64,000 nt of DNA. It comes from Roseiarcus sp963805295. Its GTDB lineage: Bacteria; Pseudomonadota; Alphaproteobacteria; Rhizobiales; Beijerinckiaceae. How positions within the stretch are numbered: the first letter of the stretch is position 1; each line of letters opens with the position of its first letter. The DNA lies in the NCBI GenBank assembly GCA_963805295.1, contig CAWDTW010000091.1, positions 62,001 to 126,000 on the forward strand, in the 5' to 3' direction. The notes below the pieces were generated by a model. It had not been told where the DNA came from, ran no database searches, and worked only from the letters and a program-made list of their open reading frames with translations. The position numbers were made by a program, and so were the translations under genes. Positions 1 through 8,689 of this stretch are shown piece after piece.

Positions 1-295
1 CCGGTGGGTGATGCTCGATCACATGGTCGGGTTCGGCGACTTGGCGGAGAGTCTCGCCCTCGTGACCGGGTTGAGCGCCCGACGACTTGCCCGAACGCTC
101 GCGCAGGCTGCTGACCCGCGCCGGCTTCTTCAAACCATCGCTCGACGGTGGCTTGGAACTGTTCGAGCTGTTCAGCCCGAGCCGACGCTCCAACTCGGCG
201 ATCCGCGCCTTCAAAGCCGCGTTCTCCGCCGAAAGCGTTTGAATCAGCGCAACAAGCTCTTCCCGAGAGGGCTCGATCGGTGATTCGCAAGTCAT
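1..295 (-). CDS. IS66 family transposase, N-terminal fragment (runs off window)
   Basis: From the ATG at 295 the minus strand encodes about 98 residues with the hallmark IS66 TnpC N-terminus: a short coiled coil (LSAENAALKARIAELERRL) followed by LNSSNSSKPPSSDGLKK and a basic, Gly-rich stretch ending in TLRQVAEPDHVIEHHP. This linker precedes the zinc-binding region and the DDE domain in the family. The coding frame is open to base 1, so the protein is cut by the window and not demonstrably broken. It is a different element from the IS66 at 935-2543: the N-termini are similar but not identical. Confidence 0.8.
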   Translation of the reverse strand, partial: MTCESPIEPSREELVALIQTLSAENAALKARIAELERRLGLNSSNSSKPPSSDGLKKPARVSSLRERSGKSSGAQPGHEGETLRQVAEPDHVIEHHPP

Positions 296-385
296 CCAAC
301 TCTTGAATCGGAACCGGAGTCCCCTGTCGAGAAAAATCTCCCGCAACCAAAAATCGGATCAAAACCGAGCGACCTGGGCAGTTAC
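1..385 (-). mobile_element. IS66-family insertion sequence, 5' end only (continues past window edge)
   Basis: The minus strand carries the start of an IS66-type transposase. The outer end of the element is visible at 366-385, where the minus strand reads GTAACTGCCCAGGTCGCTCG. IS66 elements begin with GTAA, so the boundary is placed at 385. The rest lies outside the window, so the other end and a target duplication cannot be checked. It abuts the dispersed repeat that starts at 386. Confidence 0.75.
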
Positions 386-780
386 GACATTTGTTTCCTG
401 AAAATCGAAATCGGCGTTAACATGGCGCCCATGGATGCGATCGAAATCGGCAAAGCGCGGATAGCGGCCGGCGCCGCGGGCAGGCTCGCCCGCGGGCCGG
501 GTCCGGAAGCGGTCTTCGTCCGGGTATGGGAGCGGCGAAGGCCTTTTCGGCTGGATTCGACGATAACCCCTTGAAAAGTCTCAATTCGCGGAAGGAAAAA
601 GATTTGGAATTCCTTCCGAAAAATTTTGGATTTCGTTCCATCTGACTTGGATTTGGTTCCGCCCGGCTTGGATTTCGTACCCCCCGACTTGGAAATCCTT
701 CCGTGTGGCTTGAGGGTCCGCCGCGCCCCGGCCTTTCGGCCCCGGGGGAGAGCGGCGTCGAAGCGGAAGGGGCAAAGTTG
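386..780 (+). repeat. Dispersed 21-bp-tandem (heptad) repeat element, copy A
   Basis: This stretch has no convincing gene. It matches, in inverted orientation, the block at 11525-11985 from its CCCATGGATGCGATCGAAAT motif (429-448) through GATAACCCCTTGAAAAG (561-577) to a tail CGGGGGAGAGCGGCGTCGA near 742-760. Between these lies a tandem array of about five 21-bp units (about 600-715), each containing a TTGGATTTCGTTCC-like core. Read on the plus strand the array encodes repeated L-D/E-F-V/L-P heptapeptides, for example DLDLVPP then GLDFVPP. In this copy the frame breaks once. A third, shorter copy is at about 31940-32095. Function unknown. Confidence 0.75.
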
Positions 781-790
781 CAGGTTTTGG

Positions 791-934
791 GTAACCGGGG
801 CAAATTCCCGGGCAGGAGCGCGGGAGGAAAAATTTCAGAAGGCCGGCGCTCGCGCAAGCGCTTGATAAGATTCAATCTCGCAACTGCAGCATTTTGCTTT
901 GTGCAGTTGCGTGCCCGGGAATTTGCCCCGGTTA
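791..934 (+). repeat. MITE-like element with GTAACCGGGG terminal inverted repeats, copy 1
   Basis: The 144-bp segment begins GTAACCGGGGCAAATTCCCG and ends with the inverse (CGGGAATTTGCCCCGGTTA). It encodes nothing recognisable. A second copy in the opposite orientation lies at 2561-2705, and both are preceded by AAAGTTGCAG(G/A)TTTTGG. The GTAA ends resemble IS66 ends, so a non-autonomous IS66 derivative is plausible (inference). Its right end directly abuts the IS66 element starting at 935. Confidence 0.75.
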
Positions 935-2543
935 GTAACTCCCAAGCTGGAGGATTACGCGGCCAGGGTCTGAAGGAGGGAATGAGGGCGAGCGGTCAGG
1001 GTCTGGAGGATATTCCAGCCCCGCTTGCGGGCGGTTGCGACGACCGAGCGCACGGCGGCGAAGTCGCAAGCGGCTTCGAAGGTGCGAAAGGCGCCGGAGA
1101 TCTTCATCTTGACCTTCATCATGCGCAGGGCCTGTTCAGCAAGGTTGTTGGTGAAGGGGACGGAGAAGTCGACGAGGAAGCGCAAGACGTCGTCTTTGAA
1201 CTCGTGCAGTCGGATGAGCAGGTTGTGTCCGGGGCGGTGTTTTGTCCGGCCGCGGTTCGATGGATGCCGTTGAAGGCGCGGCAAGTTGCGATGAAAGGCC
1301 AGGCCGAGCCGCAGGATCTCCCAGTAGCGGGCGAAGAAGCCCTCGAGCACGGGTGGGGGCAGACTGTTTGCGCCCGCCTCGCGCGCTCGCTCGACCGCGC
1401 GGTTGGCCTCGAGCAAGAGATCGCGCATGGGCGCGGCCCACGGCTCCCTGTCGATCTCGACCAGCGCCTTCAGTTCGCGCAGATGATGGGCGTTGCACAG
1501 CGCATGGCCGACGTCGGCGAGCCCGGAGTAAGACTTGAAGCCGTCGTGAACCGCGACGCCGCCGACGAGCCCCTCCGGCATCTCGCCGCGTTTGGCCGAC
1601 ACGCGATAGTGGGTCAGGGTCCCGGTGGCGACGGTGTGCAGCCATTGTCCCTTTCCGGCGACGCGAAAGCCGGTTTCATCGAGGCAGCGAACCGGCGCCG
1701 CCGCCGCAAGGGCGGCGATGTGCGCCGCCACCGGCGCGAGCGCCGCAGCCTTGCCGCGCACCCAATTCGCCACGCTGTCCGGGCACAGACGCAACGCTCC
1801 GAAAAGATCATGCATCGCTTCGGCGGCCCGATCCTCGGGAATGAGCTGATGGACGTTGAGATAAACCGCCGCCGCTCGAATGCGCTCGCCGTATTGCGCC
1901 GACGAGGCGACGCCCGCGGGAAACTCGGCTTGCGTCTCCCTGCCGCACGCCGCACAGCAATAGATCGCGCCCTGGTGTTCGGTGACCTCGATCAGCCGCT
2001 CGGGCAGGTCGAACACCTGTCGTCTCTCCACCCGCGTTTGCATCGCCGCAGTCAAGACGGCGCGGCAGCGGCTGCACGCTTGCGCTTCGTGCCGCACCAC
2101 CCGATCCGGCGCCTCGACCTGCCGGAGCGTGTCGCCCTTGTGTCCCGCCTGCCCGCCGCTTTTCTTGCCCGAGCGCCCGCGAAGGCTGCCGGGGATGCGC
2201 GGCTTCTTCTTCAGCCCGTCGCTCGACGGCGGCTTGGAGCTGTTCGAACTGTCCAGGTCCAATCGTCGCCGAAGCTCGGCGTTCTCCGCCCGAAGCTCGG
2301 CGTTCTCCGCCCGAAGCGCCGCGCTCTCGGCTCGAAGCGCTGCGTTCCCGGCCCGCAAGCCCTCGTGCTCGCGCCGAAGCTCGGCGTTCTCGCGCCGCAG
2401 AGCCCCGATCAGCTCGCGAATCTCGGTGGGATTCATCCCAACCTTGACTCATGTCTCCACCGTACCTGTCGAGGGCTGGGCCGACAAACGCAGAAATTTC
2501 ACCGAACCTGTGGCAATTCGGACTCACCCAGCTTGGGAGTTAC
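935..2543 (-). mobile_element. Complete single-gene IS66 element (ISBst12-like)
   Basis: The element is bounded by imperfect inverted ends: GTAACTCCCAAGCTGG at 935-950, and on the minus strand GTAACTCCCAAGCTGG ending at 2543. The GTAA start and the single TnpC-type gene without tnpA/tnpB fit the short IS66 (ISBst12-like) group. The flanking 8 bp (CCCGGTTA and AAAGTTGC) do not match, so no target duplication is seen, perhaps because flanking sequence has recombined. Inverted MITE copies lie on both sides. Confidence 0.8.
955..2436 (-). CDS. IS66 family transposase (TnpC type)
   Basis: The 493-residue protein has the IS66 layout. An N-terminal leucine-zipper-like coiled coil of repeated ALRAENAEL blocks (about residues 10-60) is followed by SSNSSKPPSSDGLKKK and a zinc-ribbon-like region (CSRC near 128, CCAACGRE near 160). 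The DDE core follows, with RCLDETGFRV (first Asp), HDGFKSY and an NNLAEQALRMMK motif near the C-terminus that holds the catalytic Glu. The length is normal for the family and the frame is intact, so the enzyme is probably active. It catalyses DNA strand transfer of its own IS at the GTAA ends. Confidence 0.9.
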   Translation of the reverse strand: MNPTEIRELIGALRRENAELRREHEGLRAGNAALRAESAALRAENAELRAENAELRRRLDLDSSNSSKPPSSDGLKKKPRIPGSLRGRSGKKSGGQAGHKGDTLRQVEAPDRVVRHEAQACSRCRAVLTAAMQTRVERRQVFDLPERLIEVTEHQGAIYCCAACGRETQAEFPAGVASSAQYGERIRAAAVYLNVHQLIPEDRAAEAMHDLFGALRLCPDSVANWVRGKAAALAPVAAHIAALAAAAPVRCLDETGFRVAGKGQWLHTVATGTLTHYRVSAKRGEMPEGLVGGVAVHDGFKSYSGLADVGHALCNAHHLRELKALVEIDREPWAAPMRDLLLEANRAVERAREAGANSLPPPVLEGFFARYWEILRLGLAFHRNLPRLQRHPSNRGRTKHRPGHNLLIRLHEFKDDVLRFLVDFSVPFTNNLAEQALRMMKVKMKISGAFRTFEAACDFAAVRSVVATARKRGWNILQTLTARPHSLLQTLAA

Positions 2544-2560
2544 AAAGTTGCAGATTTTGG

Positions 2561-2705
2561 GTAACCGGGGCAAATTCCCGGGCACGCAACTGCACAAAGC
2601 AAAATGCTGCAGTTGCGAGATTGAATCTTATCAAGCGCTTGCGCGAGCGCCGGCCTTCTGAATTTTTTCCTCCCGCGCTCCTGCCCGGGAATTTGCCCCG
2701 GTTAC
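2561..2705 (-). repeat. MITE-like element with GTAACCGGGG ends, copy 2 (inverted)
   Basis: This 145-bp copy is nearly identical to the element at 791-934 but in reverse orientation and with both terminal repeats complete (GTAACC...GGTTAC). The two copies therefore bracket the IS66 element as a long inverted repeat. A 17-bp spacer, AAAGTTGCAGATTTTGG, separates it from the IS end. That spacer also precedes copy 1. Confidence 0.75.
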
Positions 2706-2710
2706 GGTTT

Positions 2711-2797
2711 TGGCGCCTAACGCTTTGAAAACGCTCGCTCGGCTTCAATCCGCGCGCGCGCGCCGCCCCTCCCGCGCTCGCCCCGAGGAGCCGGGCG
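2711..2797 (+). repeat. Dispersed intergenic repeat (GGCGCCTAACGCTTTGAAAA type), copy 1
   Basis: The sequence GGCGCCTAACGCTTTGAAAA followed by CGCTCGCTCGGCTTCAATCC and a GC-rich tail recurs inverted at 9645-9730, and in a much diverged form around 13262-13347. The reading frame it carries (APNALKTLARLQSAR) is shared by the two good copies, but no start or gene context supports a protein. Both good copies lie next to MITE sequence. Confidence 0.6.
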
Positions 2798-2949
2798 CAA
2801 CGCGGCGTCTCGATAGCTTGTCCTGCGCCTGCCGAAGGGGGCGTGGGCGCAGGGCCGTTCGTCCCGACCTACGAGCGGCCCTTGCCTTTTCCTGCCGCTG
2901 CGTCATGCTGCCTGTCGTGGGGTCTTGGACCAAGGGGGCTTGTGGGGCG

Positions 2950-3344
2950 GTGAACGTTCTGCCGCAGGGAGTCGCGGAAGGCGATTTCGAACACATCGAG
3001 GCCGCGGTCCGCGAAACCGAGGCGGGCGCTGGTTTCTGGACGAATTCGAGCGCCGGGCTCGCACGGCGGAAGGGGCCCGGGTGGCGAAAGCGATCGAGCG
3101 TCTCGAAGAGCGAGCCGCGCTGCGCCAGGCTCGGGACGACGAGACGCGCGAGCATTTCCGGCGCGTCGTTTCCCTGCTCGCCGCGCTGGTCGACTCCCTG
3201 ATCGACCGCAGCGAGGAGCCCGCGATCGAGCGGACCGGCGCGAACGCCGTTGCGGCCCCTCAGGTCGAAGTCGATGCGCGCCTCGAAGGGCTGGCTCTCG
3301 TCGACGCGCTAAGCGTCGCCGACAAACTGAGGCTCTTTCGGTAA
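2950..3344 (+). pseudogene. Hypothetical alphaproteobacterial protein, 5' fragment truncated by ISAzo13-like element
   Basis: From the GTG at 2950 the frame reads VNVLPQGVAEGDFEHIEAAV and continues, after a one-base deletion near 3020-3030, as RWFLDEFERRARTAEGARV. This pattern (EAIEAAV.ET..GRWFL.E..RR) is one I associate with a conserved but uncharacterised alphaproteobacterial family. A charged helical region follows, rich in Glu and Arg (ERLEERAALRQARDDE). The stop codon TAA at 3342-3344 is supplied by the end of the inserted IS, so the C-terminus is lost. Broken both by the frameshift and by the insertion. Function unknown. Confidence 0.5.
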
Positions 3345-4674
3345 GGCGATGCCCAAAAACTATTGCTTCATTTCGTGAAACCTCGGCGAGATGCTGTAGT
3401 TCCATTCTGGATGGAATGAGTTCGGGTCATGTTGAGGGTCGCCATTTCCGCGTCCGAGACCTTGATGCCCTTTGGATAGGTGTTGCTATCGAGTTCGCAG
3501 CGGATTTTGAGACCGGTTTTCGTCGTGGTGTTGGCGATCAGTTCGATGACGATGAGGAGGCTGAGGAGTGGCGTCGCGCGCCAGTTCTGCGTGATGTGGC
3601 AGAACATGCGATGCTCGATCTTGTTCCACTTCGAAGTCCCTGGCGGATAGTGGCAAACCTGAATGATCAGACCGGTTTCGTCCGCGAGTTGTTGGAGGGC
3701 CAACTTCCAGAGCCGCAGCCGTGAACCATTGGAGCCGCCGCCGTCGGCCGTGATCATCAGGCGCCTCATCCCGGGATAGAGCTTCCAACCCATCTGATCG
3801 AGCCAGCATCGGACGGCGTTGACGGCGAACTCCCCGGTGTCGTGGTCGATTCCGAGGCTGACATAGCCGAGGTTGGCGCCGATGTCGTAGACCCCGTAAG
3901 GGACGACCTTGCCCAACTCCTTGTCCTCGAAATCGTGAGCGTTGACCTCGATCGGTTCGCCCTGCGGCCCATAGTCGCTACCGCCGTTCTTGAATTCGCC
4001 CAGCAATTCCTTCTTCTTCGCGTCGATCGATATCACGGGTTCGCCGGCCGCCTGAAACGCCTCGACCTTCGCGTTGATATATTCGAACTGGGCGTCGCGA
4101 TCAGGATGTTTGCCGGCTTCCTTGGTCTTGCGGTTGGAATGGCGACAATATTTCAGTTCCTCCAGCAGCTTGGGAATGGTCGAGGAACTCACTTTGTGAC
4201 CCATGGCGCGAAGCGCCGTCGCCAGCTTGTCGTGGCTCTTGGAGACCCATCGCAACGGCCGCATCGGGTCGCCCATCGTCGCCGGCTCGAGCAATCGTTG
4301 CAAGTCCTCCAACAGCGTCGGGTCCTTGACCGTCAACCGAGGAGTGCCCCCGCCCTTGCGCCGCACCTCTCCCGTCAAGGAGCCGGGGTTCCGCAAGTCC
4401 TTCAGACCGCGCCCAATCGTGCTCCGGGCGACCTTCGTCGCGCGCGCGACCGCCGCAATCCCGCCGTAGCCCGCCGCCTTCGCCTCCGCCGCCGCGCTCA
4501 ACCGCCGGCGTCGCTCGTCCAGCGAAGGCCGAAGCGCGTCAAACCGGACGCGCAGGGATGATTCGTCTATCATCATCACGATATAGACGCTCGCCTCGCA
4601 CTCGGGAATCCGCTAAACAGCCGATGCCAGTAAACTCGCAAATTCCGAATCGGCTATTTTTGGGCGTCGCCTAA
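3342..4674 (-). mobile_element. ISAzo13-like insertion sequence
   Basis: The ends form an inverted repeat: TAAGGCGATGCCCAAAAAC from 3342 and, on the minus strand from 4674, TTAGGCGACGCCCAAAAA. One intact transposase gene lies inside. No clear target duplication is seen. The left end supplies the stop codon of the gene fragment at 2950, and the right end supplies the last codons and stop of the glycosyltransferase at 4654. The element therefore sits between, and truncates, two convergent genes. Confidence 0.75.
3368..4579 (-). CDS. ISAzo13 family transposase
   Basis: The 403-residue protein has an N-terminal helix-turn-helix region (GIAAVARATKVARSTIGRGL, about residues 40-60). The catalytic region follows, including VISIDAKKKELLGEF (first Asp), ITADGGGSNGSR (second Asp) and HYPPGTSKWNKIEHRMF (last acidic residue). 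These are the recognised ISAzo13 motifs. Length and frame are normal. The ATG at 4579 is followed by two more in-frame ATG codons, so the exact start is uncertain by a few residues. Confidence 0.88.
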   Translation of the reverse strand: MMMIDESSLRVRFDALRPSLDERRRRLSAAAEAKAAGYGGIAAVARATKVARSTIGRGLKDLRNPGSLTGEVRRKGGGTPRLTVKDPTLLEDLQRLLEPATMGDPMRPLRWVSKSHDKLATALRAMGHKVSSSTIPKLLEELKYCRHSNRKTKEAGKHPDRDAQFEYINAKVEAFQAAGEPVISIDAKKKELLGEFKNGGSDYGPQGEPIEVNAHDFEDKELGKVVPYGVYDIGANLGYVSLGIDHDTGEFAVNAVRCWLDQMGWKLYPGMRRLMITADGGGSNGSRLRLWKLALQQLADETGLIIQVCHYPPGTSKWNKIEHRMFCHITQNWRATPLLSLLIVIELIANTTTKTGLKIRCELDSNTYPKGIKVSDAEMATLNMTRTHSIQNGTTASRRGFTK

Positions 4675-5685
4675 GGCGCGGACGCGTTTCGGGCGGCTGG
4701 CCTCGATGTTTTCGAGGAACTGTCGCGCGCTCTCTCTCCAGGTGTAGCGCAGCGAATATTCGCGCGCCGCCTCGCGCGGGATCGTCAGCGCCTCGAGGCA
4801 GGCCGCGCGCAAGTCTTCGTCGAGCACGCCCGCGCCCGGCCCGACGACGTCGATCGGTCCCGGGACCGGAAACGCCGCCACCGGCAGGCCGCTCGCCATC
4901 GCCTCGATGATCACGATGCCGAACGTGTCGGTGCGGGACGGGAACACGAACACGTCGGCGCTCGCGTAGACGTCCGCGAGCGCCTCGCCGTGCCTCGCGC
5001 CGAGGAAATGCGCTTTTGGATAGCGGCGCTCCAGCGCCGCCCGCGCCGGCCCGTCGCCGACGATGACGGTCGAGCCGGGCAGGTCGAGTTCGAGCAGCGC
5101 CTCGAGGTTCTTCTCCACGGCCACTCGTCCGACCGAGAGGAAGATCGGCCGCGGCAGATCGAGAACGGGTTTGGCGCGCGGACGGAACAGCGCGTGGTTG
5201 ACGCCGCGCGTCCACAGCCGCACCTTTGCGAAGCCGCGCCGGGTGAGGTCGTCGCCGATGGTCGCAGTCGGCGCCATCACCGCGGCCGAGGGCGCATGGA
5301 AATACCGGAGGCCCGCGTAGGTCAGGCGCTCGGGAACGCCTATGCGGGCGGAAATATATTCGGGAAAGCGCGTGTGGTAGCTGGTGGTGAATATTCGCTC
5401 GTTCTTCAGGCAATAGCGCCGCGTCAGCCAGCCGATCGGACCTTCGGTCGCGATATGGATATGGTCGGGCGCCGCCTCCTCGATGCGCCGGCGGATCCGG
5501 CGCGGAGTGGCGAACGCGACGCGAATGTCCGGGTAGGTCGGCATAGGCGCGGTCCACATCCCCTGCGGGGTGAGGAATTCGAACTTCGCGCCAAATTCGC
5601 CGGCCGCCTGGGTCATCCGCTCCAGGGTCGACACGACGCCGTTGACTTGCGGCCGCCAGGCGTCGGTCGCAATGAGAATGCGCAT
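4654..5685 (-). CDS. GT4-family glycosyltransferase (alpha-mannosyltransferase-like), C-terminus altered by IS
   Basis: The start MRILIATDAWRPQVNGVVST and the motif GIVIIEAMASGLPVAAF (donor-binding EX7E, near residue 255-270) mark a GT-B fold group 1/GT4 enzyme like the GDP-mannose-dependent transferases that modify glycolipids. LSVGRVAVEKNLEALL starts the nucleotide-sugar half. The ATG overlaps the stop of the upstream phosphoesterase gene (TGATG at 5683-5687), which implies translational coupling. The last residues (ALGDAQK) and the TAG stop are encoded inside the IS end at 4654-4674, so the native C-terminus is missing a few residues. Otherwise the length (343 residues) is near normal. Acceptor unknown. 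Confidence 0.82.
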   Translation of the reverse strand: MRILIATDAWRPQVNGVVSTLERMTQAAGEFGAKFEFLTPQGMWTAPMPTYPDIRVAFATPRRIRRRIEEAAPDHIHIATEGPIGWLTRRYCLKNERIFTTSYHTRFPEYISARIGVPERLTYAGLRYFHAPSAAVMAPTATIGDDLTRRGFAKVRLWTRGVNHALFRPRAKPVLDLPRPIFLSVGRVAVEKNLEALLELDLPGSTVIVGDGPARAALERRYPKAHFLGARHGEALADVYASADVFVFPSRTDTFGIVIIEAMASGLPVAAFPVPGPIDVVGPGAGVLDEDLRAACLEALTIPREAAREYSLRYTWRESARQFLENIEASRPKRVRALGDAQK

Positions 5686-6525
5686 CAAGCCGCTTCCGCT
5701 TCGACCTCTTCGCGCTCGTCCTCGAACGGCGTGTTGTCCTCGTGAACGAGGACCTTCAGCGCGGCGGGCCAGCGCATCACTTCTAGCCGGCCGTCGAAAT
5801 ACTCGACGACGAGCGAACAGGAACTCGACGAAATCGCCGGTATTGACGTAGGTCACGCCGTCGATCTGGCGGATGATCGGGTGATGGATGTGCCCGCAGA
5901 CGACGCCGTCGACGCCGCGCCGCTTGGCTTCGCTAGCCAGTTCCTTCTCGAACGAGCCGATGAAATTGACTGCGTTCTTGACCTTGAGCTTCGCCCAGGC
6001 CGAGAACGACCAATAGGGCAGGCCGAGCGCCCGGCGCGCCGCGTTGAAATGAGTGTTGACGAACAGAGCGGTGGTATAGGCCCAGTCTCCGAAGTAGGCG
6101 AGCCACTTCGAGTGGCGCACGACGACGTCGAACTCGTCACCATGGATGACGAGATAGCGCTTGCCGTCGGCGGCGGTGTGGATCGTCTGGCGCTTGATCT
6201 CGATGCCGCCGAAGGTCAGGCCGAAGAACTGACGGGCGAATTCGTCGTGGTTGCCGGGGACGAACACCATTCGCGCGCCCCGGCGCACCTTGCGTAAGAG
6301 CTTCTGCACGATATCGTTGTGCGCTTGCGGCCAGTACCACCCGGAGCGCAGGCGCCAGCCGTCGATGATGTCGCCGACGAGATAAATCGTGTCCGCCTCG
6401 ACATGACGCAGCATGTCGAGGATGAGATGCGCCTGGCAGCCGCGCGTTCCCAGATGCAGATCCGAAAGGAACAACGTGCGGTAGCGATGGGTCCCGTGAT
6501 GCTTGGACACGTCGGCCTCTCGCAT
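5685..6525 (-). CDS. LpxH-like UDP-2,3-diacylglucosamine diphosphatase family phosphoesterase (frameshifted as read)
   Basis: The calcineurin-like metal-binding motifs are all present: LFLSDLHLGT, LVGDIIDGW, VFVPGNHDEF, VIHGDEFD and CGHIHHPI. This family hydrolyses UDP-2,3-diacylglucosamine in lipid A synthesis or acts on related substrates. After TGDFVE the frame shifts. Removing one base in the hexamer at 5821-5826 (GAGTTC on the coding strand) restores TGDFVESCSLVVEYFDG, the expected C-terminal sequence, and ends at TGA 5685-5687, which overlaps the next ATG. The apparent 623-residue fusion with the glycosyltransferase is thus probably an artefact. A GTG at 6510 preceded by GAGAGG is an alternative start. 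Confidence 0.8.
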
Positions 6526-6642
6526 TAGGAAAATCTAAACGGACAGTCTCTGCACAAATTCTCGTGTCGCTTCGATGACGCGGTGGACACGTTGCGGTTA
6601 TAAGTCGCCGATTCTGGCCTGTCGAGCATCAGGAGCTGACGT

Positions 6643-7380
6643 TTGAACTTGGGATTTCCGGCCGCAAGGCGATCGTTTGCGCCTCGAGCAAAGGGTTGGG
6701 ACGCGCCTGCACGTTTGCGCTGGCGGAAGCCCGCTGCGAGATCGTCGTCAACGGCCGCGATTGCGAACAACCCGCGCACACAGCCAAAGAAATACGTGAC
6801 GCGACTGGCGTCGCGGTTCACGAAGTCGCAGGCGATCTCAACGATTCAGCGACGCGTCGGGCGCTGATCGCCGCCTGCCCGGAGCCCGACATCCTCGTCA
6901 ACAACGACGGCGGCCCTCCCTTTAAGGCTTTCGACGCGGTCACGCGCGACGACATTCTGGCCGGCGTGGAATCCGATATGCTGACGCCGATCGCGCTCGT
7001 CCAGGCGTTGCTGCCGGGGATGACGAAGCGCAAGTTCGGCCGCATCGTCAACATCACCTCGGGCTCCGTGCGCGCGCCGATCGCCGGGCTCGACATCTCG
7101 TCGGCCGCGCGTGCTCACGCGCGCGACAACGTGACCATCAATTCCATCCAGCCTGGAACGTTCGAAACCGACCGCCGGCGGTCCGCGCTGGAGCGCGTCG
7201 CCGCCCAGCGCGGGGGTCCCACTCGAGACGGCGCGGGCACACACCCGCAATCCTGCCCACCGCCTCGGCGATCCTGCCGAATTCGGCGCGCTCTGCGCTT
7301 TTCTGGCGAGCGCAAAGGCGGGATTCATAACGGGCCAGAACATTCTGATCGACGGCGGGGCGTTTCCGGGGACGTTTTGA
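6643..7380 (+). pseudogene. SDR family oxidoreductase, multiply damaged
   Basis: The sequence encodes an SDR-type Rossmann protein: ISGRKAIVCASSKGLGRAC (nucleotide-binding, TGxxxGxG-like), ILVNNDGGPP, GRIVNITSGSVRAPIAGLD and the C-terminal ITGQNILIDGGAFPGTF. It needs one frameshift near 6652 to join the TTG-started N-terminus (MNLG) to the rest, and another in the G5 run near 7209 to reach the C-terminus. About ten residues normally following SSxARA are missing. With three lesions it is likely non-functional. It is divergent from the phosphoesterase gene. Substrate unknown. Confidence 0.7.
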
Positions 7381-7612
7381 GGCTTCCGCGGCGCCTGCCG
7401 TCCGGGCCTCTTTGTCCCTTGATGCGCTTGCGTGCTTCCGGGCGCGGACGTCGTCATTGCAGCGGGCGCGGCGATGCTTTGGCGGGAGCATCAGGCGCGC
7501 CGGTTCCGGCTGGCGCCTAAGTCCGGCAAGGTCTGAATCGTGAACACTCCGGTTCGATATTCCGGACTCCTTCGGCTAAGCTGCGTTCAGGATTGCAGTC
7601 GAGGCGTGCGCC

Positions 7613-8231
7613 ATGGGCGTGGAAGGTAAGGACAGGGCGAAAGTGCTCGAAGCGGGCGCGGCCTCCCTGTCGAACCAGCTGGGGATCGCGGTTCAGCGGT
7701 TGCGCAAGAGCTTCGGCCTTTCGCTCGCCGATCTTTCCGCGCAGTCCGGGGTCGCCAAATCGATCATCTCGCAGATCGAGCGCAACGAGACCAACCCGAC
7801 CTTGACCACGATCTGGCGGCTCGCCCACGCGCTGGACGTGTCGATCGAATCGTTGCTGCAGGGGGGCGAGGGCGGACCGTTCATCGAACATCTCAAGCGC
7901 GGCACGACGCCGATCTTCGTCTCCGACGACGGCCTCTGCCGGCTCGCCGTGACCGGCTGGCTGAAGACGGTCGACTGGCTGCAATGGTATGATTTCCAGG
8001 CCGATCCCGGCGGCGTGCTCGAATTCGAGCGCGCACGCGCGCGGCTCGGTCGAGTGCCTGTCGGTCCACGAGGGCGAGCTCGAGGTCGACGTCGGCGGAT
8101 CGATCGAGACGGCCGGCGTCGGAGAGACCCTGCGCTATCGCTGCGACCGGCCGCACCGCATCCGCAATCGCAGCGACAAGCCCGCTCACGCGACGATGGT
8201 CAATATTCTCAAGGCGGCGATGATCGATTGA
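7613..8231 (+). CDS. XRE family regulator with C-terminal cupin domain (frameshifted as read)
   Basis: A helix-turn-helix of the XRE type occupies about residues 22-80 (LRKSFGLSLADLSAQSGVAK, SIISQIERNETNPTLTTIWR). A cupin follows, ending RPHRIRNRSDKPAHATMVNI. Such proteins sense small metabolites and repress or activate adjacent catabolic genes. The frame breaks at GAATTC 8021-8026. Deleting one T gives LESSAHARGSVECLSVHEG and restores the cupin up to TGA 8231. The start ATG at 7613 has no strong ribosome site. The cytochrome c and fpr genes lie downstream on the same strand. Confidence 0.78.
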
Positions 8232-8335
8232 GACCGCCGTCGGATCGCGTGCTCCCCGCCGCCGGACGGGGTTTCCTTGGGAGGCGGAGGCCTTATAAGG
8301 CCGGCTGCGGGCCGCGCCCGCCATTCGAGGATCCC

Positions 8336-8689
8336 ATGAAGAGTTCGTTCTTTTCGGCGCTGGCGCTCGCGCTCGCCTTCGCCCGCGTCGTCCCCGCCTG
8401 CGGGCAGGAGGCGAGAGACGTCGCCGCCGGCCGCAAGCTGGCGCTCGACGTCTGTGCGAGCTGCCACGTCGTCGCCCCCGACCAGGCCCGCGCGCCGGTC
8501 CTCGATCCGCCGGCCCCGAGCTTCGCCGCGATCGCCGCAAAGCCCGACGCAACGGAAGCGTCCCTGCGCCGCTTTCTGGCCGAGCCGCACGGCGATCCCC
8601 GCCGATCGAGCAAAATGTCGGCCTTTCTGCTGCCCCCCTCCCAGGTCGACGCCGCCGTCGCCTATCTTCTCAGCCTGAAGCCGAAATAG
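8336..8689 (+). CDS. Class I c-type cytochrome, periplasmic
   Basis: The 117-residue protein starts with a Sec signal peptide (MKSSFFSALALALAFARVVP, cleavage near ACGQEA). It has one heme-binding CASCH motif (about residues 40-44) and a likely methionine ligand in SSKMSAFLLP. The C-terminal helix (DAAVAYLLSLKPK) is typical of small mono-heme cytochromes that shuttle electrons in the periplasm. Upstream, 8232-8335 is non-coding. The partner oxidase or reductase is not evident from neighbours. Confidence 0.85.
   Translation: MKSSFFSALALALAFARVVPACGQEARDVAAGRKLALDVCASCHVVAPDQARAPVLDPPAPSFAAIAAKPDATEASLRRFLAEPHGDPRRSSKMSAFLLPPSQVDAAVAYLLSLKPK

Noticed and set aside
600..720. CRISPR-like array
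   Set aside because: The 21-bp units are contiguous tandem copies without unique spacers, and no cas gene is present in the window.
703..2661. Long plus-strand open frame (652 codons) across the IS66 element
   Set aside because: It is antisense to an intact transposase, has no domain pattern, and is expected by chance in such GC-rich DNA.
4654..6525. A single 623-residue phosphoesterase-glycosyltransferase fusion protein
   Set aside because: The joining segment is out-of-frame translation. Removing one base restores a normal phosphoesterase C-terminus with a TGATG overlap to a separate glycosyltransferase start.
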